Origin: Methanobrevibacter thaueri
Lineage (GTDB): Archaea > Methanobacteriota > Methanobacteria > Methanobacteriales > Methanobacteriaceae
Reading direction: 5' to 3'
DNA: 45,719 nt
Assembly: GCF_015062905.1 (NCBI RefSeq)
Contig: NZ_SUTK01000010.1
Span: forward strand, 1 to 45,719
A model generated the notes under the pieces. It was not told where the DNA came from. It saw only the letters and a list, made by a program, of their open reading frames with translations, and searched no databases. Below, in pieces: positions 28,201 through 34,300 of this stretch (position 1 is its first letter; each line of letters opens with the position of its first letter). A program made the translations under genes and the position numbers.

Positions 28201-29447
28201 GCATTATCACCCATACCTATAATAGAAACGTTTTTATCAATGGTTAGTCCATTAGCATCAATACCATCCAAGTAGTTGACACCGCTTAAATGAATAATTC
28301 CATTTGGTTCGATTACGCTTAATGCATGTTCAATTGTTTTAAATGGATTTCCTGCAGTTGTTCCAGGATAATCATCAGAACCGGTAGCATAATTAACATA
28401 AACTTCTGTTAAAGGTTCAGCTTCATATTGTTCACTAGCAACTAAAAGAGCAAGATTAGTCTTATAGGAACCGGAACTTTTTTCAAATAAGAAATTGGTA
28501 TCGCTTCCCAATTCAAATGCAAAAGCGATATTGTCCCATTTAATATCCTGAGAATAATAACTACCCGGAGTTACAGTAGTAGGGGCAATTTCAACATTGT
28601 TGATTTTATAAGAATCCGCAAGTGTACTTGATAATGCGATTGTTCTTAAAGAAATGCCATCTTTCCTACCATCATAGTTCTGAGTTGCAAAATTAAAATT
28701 ACCAGTACTTGAAGATCTCCATAACTGACCTAAATGTAGCCAATAAGTAAATTTATCTTCGTCTCCATCGTCATAAGCATAAAACAGCCCAATTAACTTG
28801 ATACTACCATCAAATTGTTTGTCTGGAATCTTAGTGTTTTCAAGACCAACAGTGATGGTATCTCCAGGGCTCAAGTTTTTGACCTTGTCTGTAATATCAT
28901 AAATCATTTGATAGTCGGAGTACTGTTTGGTAGTGTGGTCATTTACATAATAAACATTTGGATCGTTTGCGATATTTGTATCGAATGTTAATGTTTCATA
29001 TCCCAAAACTTCCAGCCCATTATTTGTGTTTAATGTGACATTAGAATAAAGACCATAACTTTCACTACCACTGCCAGAATAGACATTTATAACGACTATT
29101 GCAGATTTAAGATTGGTTTGATTTTCCGGTACTGTATAAACTACACTACCAGTTGTAGTTCTACCATTAAATGTAGTTAAATCAACTCCTCCTGAAACAA
29201 CACCCGTATCAACTTGAGGAATTGTTTCGACGACTTGACTTGAATCTTTTAGTTCGTCATTATTACTTTCACCAGATAGGTCATCTGGCCCATCTTGACT
29301 TTCAATTACAACAGATTCGTCATTATCAATAGCTACTTCGCCATTATTTGAATCATCTAATTCTTGTGCGCTTACAAACGAAATAGATATCAATAATGTT
29401 AAAAGTAATGCAATCAATAATATCGAATTCTTTCTATTAATTTGCAA
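22242..29447 (-). CDS. Giant adhesin-like protein: DUF3344, three beta-helix blocks, coiled coil, Ig-like C-terminus
   Basis: 2401 aa. The start is a TTG at 29445-29447 with a strong GGAGG eight bases upstream; a signal peptide follows (ILLIALLLTLLISISFVSAQ). Modules in order: DUF3344-like (~95-345); beta-helix blocks at ~349-650, ~729-1070 and ~1138-1425, with GGAI/GGAL and INLKSSTATI repeats typical of right-handed parallel beta-helix proteins; beta-sandwich linkers between them; a second DUF3344-like unit (~1510-1900); a short carboxypeptidase-regulatory-like Ig domain; a ~230-residue heptad coiled coil (~1983-2211) built from LTAQLAEAQANATALADELA-like units; an Ig-like module; and a lysine-rich terminal module ending KIVIKK. 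No membrane anchor. Many sequons. It probably projects from the wall as a stalked adhesin. The ligand is unknown. Confidence 0.87.
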   Translation of the reverse strand: MQINRKNSILLIALLLTLLISISFVSAQELDDSNNGEVAIDNDESVVIESQDGPDDLSGESNNDELKDSSQVVETIPQVDTGVVSGGVDLTTFNGRTTTGSVVYTVPENQTNLKSAIVVINVYSGSGSESYGLYSNVTLNTNNGLEVLGYETLTFDTNIANDPNVYYVNDHTTKQYSDYQMIYDITDKVKNLSPGDTITVGLENTKIPDKQFDGSIKLIGLFYAYDDGDEDKFTYWLHLGQLWRSSSTGNFNFATQNYDGRKDGISLRTIALSSTLADSYKINNVEIAPTTVTPGSYYSQDIKWDNIAFAFELGSDTNFLFEKSSGSYKTNLALLVASEQYEAEPLTEVYVNYATGSDDYPGTTAGNPFKTIEHALSVIEPNGIIHLSGVNYLDGIDANGLTIDKNVSIIGMGDNAVIDADNNGRIFSIGAYTVNFSNIVFANANVASASDKRGGALWVNGATLTVDNCKFINNTAGASSSYGGAINLKSSTATITNSYFDGNSAFYTGAAINAENNNILLNISNTVFTNNEVINTGWATGGAICSYGTVIIDRSMFYGNILASGKNGRSINQYTTGALTITNSILLDGDLSVYHATPANAVLANNWWGNNDANKATTPKDLGYTNADGSYLYLNMTMYATGMNVGDTATVNINLLSSDGSEFDIPDLPATITATGGTVSAENINLVNGAASLTYTLTETENNAVTADILGFKDTVSLSSGDVVSTAVVYVNATGGSDSNPGTSWDKAFKTIEKAVSAVDEDGTIYVADGFYTLGDSVPAAGISIAKNIAIVGQSTNAVISGENTKRIFTIGVGYTLNITKLTLTNGKGSYGGAIQLEDGGNTNPVRQGYLIISDSIISNCYAANTGGAIGTNRGTIDNINNVTFIGNSAPTGGVLGSQQKGTITIGDNCKFIENTANGRGSAIYAQGKITTGKNNLFYGNVATGNYGYGTVGGYGFEIGPANVFINNKAKTGGALYLGGNSYSGTGSYCIFINNTDDSGHTIGKQNANRPVTLNNCYWGTNTPNFSTLSNGAITYTNYLVLDITAQGNAVAGEPIVINVDLTKLNNGATADIDSLPTTLPLTFAAVNGNVNPVETTLVNGIGTTTYTPAVMGEGSVTANIYAPVGTLDLNVAPEAGTVFVNYSGGLDTNAGDSWANAVKTIEHALSIVGEGKTIYIAEGVNYLDAADVNGLTIDKNISIIGIGNEVVIDANNNGRIFYINGLTVNFSNLVFTNANVASATDKRGGAIWASNAILNIDNCQFINNTAGHSSSYGGAINLKSSTATIADSSFSENSAFYGGGAINAENGNVLLDISNCIFTENTVLNNGWSTGGAICSYGTVIIDRSIFYNNRLTDRNRNGESINQYDGSLTITNSILLGEDSLYVKTPSEATVENNWWGNNDTTKDTNPKDLGFTNANVESYLVLSSTLSQETVYAGDLVTITTTLNNNVVQLPVIFDAILGKITPNETAITNSVVSTYNATTLGDEVITVDVLGVKNEIKFTVKETLPEVEITNVKTPWNDGIYPAVNNTFTITLNSAEVDSVEGLVLEVYSNETGELIASYPIESLISGSSTIAVTDPTIRPLTEQTVWPAASNNKIKFTFNLMRGADLVSTRSVDKILAYNGYLNKTYAYGGHDNIINRNFTVTGDIIIATQDESVYMDQYSRFRNETWNIVTPEDAENIRAFLYFNYNWDTSFFPNGWTLIFNDVEITSDYISFERDRGNLGGWGAYDYGLLVFDVSEYYKANEENYFSIEKTGNCALYPSTLYVLYDMPNSHVTKEVYFSDICDVFYPNYNMEGFDDKIKFVVDYNGLNLENMTEATWYVFTGSSSMYNNLLFNDKEVENAFIGRTSNSCYALELDVTDSISENNRVWFVSTTRSSTTVAYEQVLVVTKMETVETSIEITSIQGNGTISGILKDNAGLGLAGQTIKLTVDGADFATAVTNDAGEFTIIGKNGVNNIIFEANGEFLASSKSITLSDIASDEETNKTISDLEVQLAEAQANATALADELADAKANLTVANETIAGLESDLAVANEKVANLTAQLADITAQLDNKTSKVADLTAQLAEAQANATALADELADVKSNLTAAEAEIATLEGQLADAQQQVTDLTAQLANANSNITNLTEQLANTNAQLAEAQANATSLASELADAKSNLTAAEAKVADLTAQLAEAQANVTAAEAKVADLTAQLANVTAQLEEAQKQIQNMTSELIPTNIAVSALKIKALNSGNFQVTLTDSKGNVLANKTVSIIINGVTKKVTTDDKGIAKLSVKYSTAGTYNVVVTFMGDKTYAATVATGKITVTKKATKITAPKKKFKVKKKTKKVKITLKSEGKALAKKKVTLTVKGKTFKAKTNSKGVATIKVKLNKRGTFKYKVKFAGDGAYKAVSKKGKIVIKK
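23195..23459. repeat. 55-bp exact direct repeat within the coiled-coil coding region
   Basis: The 55 bases at 23195-23249 recur exactly at 23405-23459, 210 bases apart (70 codons, ten heptads). A shorter part of the unit recurs near 23010-23040. The repeat encodes a LADELAD / ALANATAQ-type heptad segment. Unequal exchange could change stalk length in ten-heptad steps. Confidence 0.8.
25165..26040 (-). repeat. Beta-helix block, copy 3 (close duplicate of copy 1)
   Basis: Encodes about 290 residues from VFVNYSGG to SYLVLSS. It is nearly collinear with the block at about 27540-28405: shared runs include GLTIDKN.SIIG, NVASA.DKRGGA, SYGGAINLKSSTATI, GGAICSYGTVIIDRS and NNWWGNND. Limits are approximate. 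Confidence 0.75.
27540..28405 (-). repeat. Beta-helix block, copy 1 (close duplicate of copy 3)
   Basis: Partner of the block at about 25165-26040; the intervening block (about 26300-27262) is a more divergent relative, giving an A-B-A' arrangement inside one gene. Limits are approximate. Confidence 0.75.
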
Positions 29448-29496
29448 AATTATTTCCTCCTTAATTGTAATATAAATTTTAAAAAATTTATTAAAG

Positions 29497-29527
29497 GTAA
29501 TAATAAAATTATAACCTTAATTATTAC
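29497..29527. promoter_or_regulatory. Inverted repeat upstream of the 2401-aa adhesin gene
   Basis: GTAATAAT (29497-29504) and ATTATTAC (29520-29527) are perfect inverse complements 15 bases apart, 50-80 bases before the TTG start. Could be an operator near the promoter. The region is AT-rich, so chance is possible. Confidence 0.35.
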
Positions 29528-29559
29528 TATATATTATTGAATATTTAAAACTAACCAAT

Positions 29560-29597
29560 TTATTACTAAATTCGAAAAATAAGTAAAAAAGTAATAC
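29560..29597 (-). promoter_or_regulatory. Inverted-repeat element shared with the cobN upstream region (copy 2)
   Basis: TATTACTAA (29561-29569) and AGTAATAC (29590-29597, preceded by a run of A) flank an AT-rich spacer. Order, arm sequence and spacing match the element at 36598-36636 to within one base of length. It lies 114-150 bases upstream of the 2401-aa adhesin start, on the same strand relation as at cobN. Confidence 0.45.
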
Positions 29598-29651
29598 CAA
29601 AATTAAATTTAACTTAAAAAACTATAAAATCAAAAGTAAAAAAAAGTATAC

Positions 29652-29674
29652 AGCGATTTTTTAAATAAATCGCT
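29652..29674 (-). terminator. Hairpin terminator at the end of the cobN operon
   Basis: AGCGATTT (29652-29659) / AAATCGCT (29667-29674) is a perfect 8-bp stem ten bases after the DUF2149 stop codon. On the minus strand it is followed by GTATACTTTTTTTT. It separates the operon from the downstream adhesin gene. Confidence 0.75.
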
Positions 29675-29683
29675 AGATAAAAA

Positions 29684-30016
29684 TTAACCTTCAACCATTA
29701 TCAATTTTCCCGTTGAAGGGTCTTTATAGACTTTACCCATTTCCATATATCCCTGTCCTGAGCTATTGGAAGTGTCAGGGGTTTCATTTAAAACCTGTCC
29801 TTCGCTAACTTCAGTCACGTCAGGTGAAGATTCCTCAATAGCTTTTTGCTGATCTTGCGAATCCTGAAAGACAACACTTTGCATATTCCAGCTTATCACA
29901 ACAAATATCAGCAATCCTACTGCAATAACAAGCATCGCATCAACAAGATTAGATGTTCCGGCCATCGGGTCCTCTTCACCCTCAGAAAATCTCTTATTAT
30001 TTTTCCTTCTAACCAT
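29684..30016 (-). CDS. DUF2149 protein, ExbD-like partner of the proton channel
   Basis: 110 aa. After a basic cytosolic start (MVRRKNNKRFSEGEEDPMAG) comes one transmembrane helix, NLVDAMLVIAVGLLIFVVIS, with an aspartate at its cytosolic edge. This is the position of the essential proton-relay Asp of ExbD/TolR. An extracytoplasmic tail of ~60 residues ends in GKVYKDPSTGKLIMVEG. DUF2149 genes regularly sit next to MotA/TolQ/ExbB genes in methanogens; the ExbD analogy is inference from topology and context. Last gene of the four-gene operon, 8 bases after the ExbB gene, with a TTAGGTG ribosome-binding site. Confidence 0.8.
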   Translation of the reverse strand: MVRRKNNKRFSEGEEDPMAGTSNLVDAMLVIAVGLLIFVVISWNMQSVVFQDSQDQQKAIEESSPDVTEVSEGQVLNETPDTSNSSGQGYMEMGKVYKDPSTGKLIMVEG

Positions 30017-30024
30017 TAAAACAC

Positions 30025-30666
30025 CTAATTATTTAATTTATCGAGGATTACATCAGTTAAGGCATCCAAATCTGACAGATATTCCTCATACCATCTGCGC
30101 CTTATTTTAGATACAACATAAGCAACAGCACCTGAACCGATACCGACCACAGTAGTATCAAATGCAACAATAATCGCATTTGCAAGAGTATTAACATCTC
30201 CTGCACCCAATGCGGCAAGTCCCGGACCCATCGGTATTAAAGTTCCCATCAATCCTAATGTTGGACCAATACGAGTTACAATATCTGTTTTTTCTATTTT
30301 TTTGGTAAACTTATTTTCTTCCGCTTCAATTAATTTTCTTGCCAAAGTATGCCTGGCCTCGCTGGACAATTCATTGGCACGTAAAACCTTTACCAGAATT
30401 ACCTTCTGGGATTCATATATTCTGGCATTCTTAACTATGTTTAGAATTTCTTCATAGGATCCAGCATTTGAAATCGAATAGATAATCTTTTCAAGTGAAT
30501 CAACTGAAATCTTTCTTCGGGAAGTGTATTCAGATATGAGACCTCCCAAAGTAATTACCGCAAAAATTGCGAAAATAACTAAAAATATTATAACTGGAAT
30601 CTGTAAGCTCTGGGAAATCATGTTCAACCCAGAGGTTATAAATTCACTACCTGGAACTGTTGTCAT
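30025..30666 (-). CDS. MotA/TolQ/ExbB-family proton channel protein
   Basis: 213 aa. An N-terminal transmembrane helix (IPVIIFLVIFAIFAVITLGG) is followed by a ~95-residue charged cytosolic domain. The family core then reads TRIGPTLGLMGTLIPMGPGL and ANAIIVAFDTTVVGIGSGAV over two further helices. These match the TolQ/ExbB consensus for the channel that lets protons drive a partner across the membrane. There is no TonB, and this organism has no outer membrane. It sits between DUF2162 (gap 7 bases) and DUF2149 (gap 8 bases); TAGGTGAT serves as ribosome-binding site. Confidence 0.92.
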   Translation of the reverse strand: MTTVPGSEFITSGLNMISQSLQIPVIIFLVIFAIFAVITLGGLISEYTSRRKISVDSLEKIIYSISNAGSYEEILNIVKNARIYESQKVILVKVLRANELSSEARHTLARKLIEAEENKFTKKIEKTDIVTRIGPTLGLMGTLIPMGPGLAALGAGDVNTLANAIIVAFDTTVVGIGSGAVAYVVSKIRRRWYEEYLSDLDALTDVILDKLNN

Positions 30667-30673
30667 TTAATAA

Positions 30674-31381
30674 TCACCTAAAGTTTGTATTTCTTTTTGA
30701 AATAATTCCACCTATCGCCATAATAGCCAAAATAACAATTATGGCAATACTTACATAGTCAACAGAAGCGATTGTAATAGCATCCATCGGATTTTGAATC
30801 ATTGCAGTTATGTTTGGAAGGAATAATGCAGACAGTAGGAAATAAATTCCCAAAAAGAACATGAAATTTCCTAAAACTATAGGATATGGTTTGTTAATAA
30901 ATCTAACAAGATAATTTGATGCAAAATAGGTCAATACAATTGTTAAAACCAATGCTGAAGCAACAATAACGCTTAAATTCATAAGCCCTAATCCCACAGT
31001 AGGGGCAACCAGCAATATGCTTACAAGAATTGATCCAAAACAGCACGGACACGGTGCAACAATCGCCATGCATGTTGCTGCAGTAGTATTCCTTTCAAAT
31101 ACCTTATATTCTCTAATTGTGAAAATTCCTGCCAATATCATTATAACGGCCATTATCAAAAAGAATTCAAAATTGTATGTATAAATCAAATCTGTAATTT
31201 GAGTTGTGTAAAATGAAGCTATTTGAGTCAATATTAAAACTCCAGCTCCATATCCAATTGAAACCAAAGCCAAATATCTCTTTGACATATTTGCTAAACC
31301 AGTGGCCAATCCCAATTTAATTCCAAAGATTAAAACAGCCGATAAAATTCCTAATTGCCATAATATACTAATTGCATCCAT
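30674..31381 (-). CDS. DUF2162 polytopic membrane protein with CPCC motif, putative transporter
   Basis: 235 aa, six or seven hydrophobic helices. The hallmark is a cysteine cluster at a helix start, ATCMAIVAPCPCCFGSILVS. Helix arrangement and a proline/cysteine motif recall the CcdA/DsbD, NicO/RcnA and LysE-like superfamily, whose members move electrons or metal ions; that relation is inference. DUF2162 proteins are described only as predicted transporters. The gene lies 9 bases after the CobN-like gene, behind AAGGTG, and 7 bases before the ExbB gene, so it works with both. It may pass metal ions or reducing equivalents across the membrane for the chelatase. Confidence 0.8.
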   Translation of the reverse strand: MDAISILWQLGILSAVLIFGIKLGLATGLANMSKRYLALVSIGYGAGVLILTQIASFYTTQITDLIYTYNFEFFLIMAVIMILAGIFTIREYKVFERNTTAATCMAIVAPCPCCFGSILVSILLVAPTVGLGLMNLSVIVASALVLTIVLTYFASNYLVRFINKPYPIVLGNFMFFLGIYFLLSALFLPNITAMIQNPMDAITIASVDYVSIAIIVILAIMAIGGIISKRNTNFR

Positions 31382-31390
31382 TTTAACACC

Positions 31391-34300
31391 TTAAATTTTT
31401 TCGTTATATAATTTATCCAAATCTTTAATTTCTTCTTCTTCATCCCTATTTCTAAAGTAACCTAATGCGATTACTCCTATTAAGCATAATATTCCAATAA
31501 CTGCAATTATTGATAATCCCACCTCACTTGCAGACTGTGAAGTGATTGGATTAATCTCAACTGATTTTTTAACGTCGGCACCTTCTACGGAAGAACTTCC
31601 CGCCTGTACTGACTCACTTCCTGCACCCACATTTGAAAATGCTTCTCCCTGTGCATTTTCACCGTTTTGTGCTGTAGCCTGATTGGTTGTTGTTGAACTT
31701 GAATTTGTTGCAATGGTGGCTGAGGATGTTGAACCTTCAACCGGATTGTTCGATGAAGCCTCCTTTGGATTTTGACTGTTATCAGGATTTTCCGGAGGAA
31801 CGGTTGACTGAGTATTATCTGAGAATACAGGATTTTGGGTTGCCTGGTATAATTTAGGCAATAGCTGAGCCAATATATCTGGATTGACATACTGAACCGC
31901 CCATTGCATCATTGCAATGTTTCCGCAACTGCAGTCACAGCATGCAACACCGTTTTGAACTGTGGCCTGAGCCCATGTGTTTGCAATGTTTCTTATTGTG
32001 CCCTCATCTGCATTCCAATAGCCTTCCTGAATGGCAGTCAGCATTGTTCCACTCATGGAAATAAGAGAATATGCATTATTTCCTGATTTCAACCAATCAG
32101 TAACTCCAATATTGTATTTATCATTATAGTAAGTATTATAAACCCTGTTCCATAAAGCATCACTGACAGCAGAAGGCCGGGTCACCTGCCAACCATATAA
32201 ATTAGTTACAAACTTGTTGGACATGTATCTTGCACCGCTGTATCCTTCAGCCATCATTCCCTTAATCCATTCAGGATTATCGTATCTTGAAGCTATTTCC
32301 TGATACATCACTTCCTCTAAGGATGCAATGTATGCCTTATCCTTATTTGCGTACATCAATACGTTCATGTTAGGGGTTTTGCCGGATATCTTCTCGACGG
32401 TCATGGACAATCCTCCCCAGTAATCGAAGAAGTCATCGTTGTCAAGAACACCATATTGATTAGTGTTACGGCTGGTTACAATTGTATCAGAATTGGATAA
32501 TGCCCTAAGGAATACCAATGGATTTGTATCCCCCCAATAGTTTTTGGAGTACATGTTTCCCATCCTTCCAAGGTAAAAGTCGGCAAGCTCGCTTGTATCG
32601 TTCCAGGTCCATGACATGGATACCAATTTTGATATGCCCGCACCGTAATCACCGTTTGGTGGTGCAAAAATACGTGTAATTGCATATTCTCCAGCAGTTG
32701 TGGCATTATAACCCTGACTCAAGTAATATATGCAGTCTTCGACCCAATGCTTTGCAACATAATTGTCATCAAGCGATTCGGAACTGACACCATAATAGCC
32801 AATGCCTTCCATGACAAAATTAATGGCCTCTTTTATTTGCTTACCGTATTGACTTCTCATAAGAGTACTGTTTCGGACAATGGTATTGTAGGATCTTGCA
32901 AGTGCCACCCTAAATGCATTATCTAACAAAATAGATTGAGAAGAGTATAAATCCCTAAACAGACCACTAGTAATCACAGTTACATCAATTCTTTTCTTAT
33001 CCCAACCTTCAGGACGGGTTAAGTCTTCCAAAAGAATATATTCGGGCATGGATTTGGTTTTTTGACCGATTTCCCCATGGTCATGGTCAGGATCATCTTC
33101 ATCATCTATAAAATAACCTGCACTAGGGGAATCAGACCAGACTGGTTTCATTCCAAGAAGATATAAAACGGATGCAACCAAAGCTCCGTCATCCCTTGCG
33201 GTTTCAACACACCAGATACCCATTATGACCTTTTCGGTAGTATCATTCAAACCTGATAATGTCAAGAGCGCCAATGTTTTTGCGTAATTCCATGCATCCT
33301 GAGTTGGAAGTTCCTGTGATTGATCCTGATACATATTTCTACCTGTCGGAAGAACAATCGGGTTTAAAATTACTTCTCCACCGGCACTAATCGGAATATA
33401 TTTACCATTTAAACCGTTGAGCATTGAATTCAACTCATTGGTTACACTTTCATTTATCAAACCTATGTATTTCTTGGCCAGTTGCAAACAGGCAAGAACC
33501 TTTGTATTCTCATATAAATTGTTTTCTGCAACCAATGTACTGTAAACAACATCCACATCCCAATAAATCAGGGCTCTGCAGATATCATAAGACTTATTTA
33601 AGATAACTTCTCTTTCAAAAGAGGATAAAGCATCATAATCTTTAGAATAATAAATGTGGGAAAGTTCATCGAATAAGTTAGTTTCACCCAGTTCGGTTTC
33701 AAAATCGAATGACAACATTACTGAAACCGTGCTTACAAGGTCTTTTTCAGTCCAATATTGTCCCAAAGCATGAAGACCCAATGGATACAACACATCCTGA
33801 AGCGATTTTAAAAACGTATCCAGCTTCTTGACAAGGACATCATCAGTCAGATTTGCCACTTCATCTACACTTAATCCCAAATTCCTTGAGTAATCCTGGT
33901 CAATGATAAAATTGCGTATTTGCTGAGCAAATTCGGCTTTCAATTCTGCATTTTCTGTATTGTAATAATAATTAACCAGATTAACCGAAATTGTCAAGTT
34001 TCCATATAAATGAGTATAAGACATTGGAGAAGTCAAATGTGAAATCAATACGGCAAATCCTCTCCTTTTAGCCTGAATAGCTTCTCCCAAACCATCGGAA
34101 ATGTAGAAATACAATTGAGGCACATCTCCAACAACAACAGATCCGTAATCGGTTGCTGACAATAGGATTTCTTTTCCAGGCAACCATTCATGAGTTGCGT
34201 GTCTTCCAACAAAAACCATTGCATTTGAGTAATATTTTTGCATATAGTAATATGCAGCAAGATACTGGTGTGTTGGAGCGACAGCTGTACAGTGATAGAG

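Noticed and set aside
18100..29447. Insertion sequence or transposase near the adhesin genes
   Set aside because: No transposase frame or terminal inverted repeats were seen; all the repeats are explained by duplicated protein modules and terminators.
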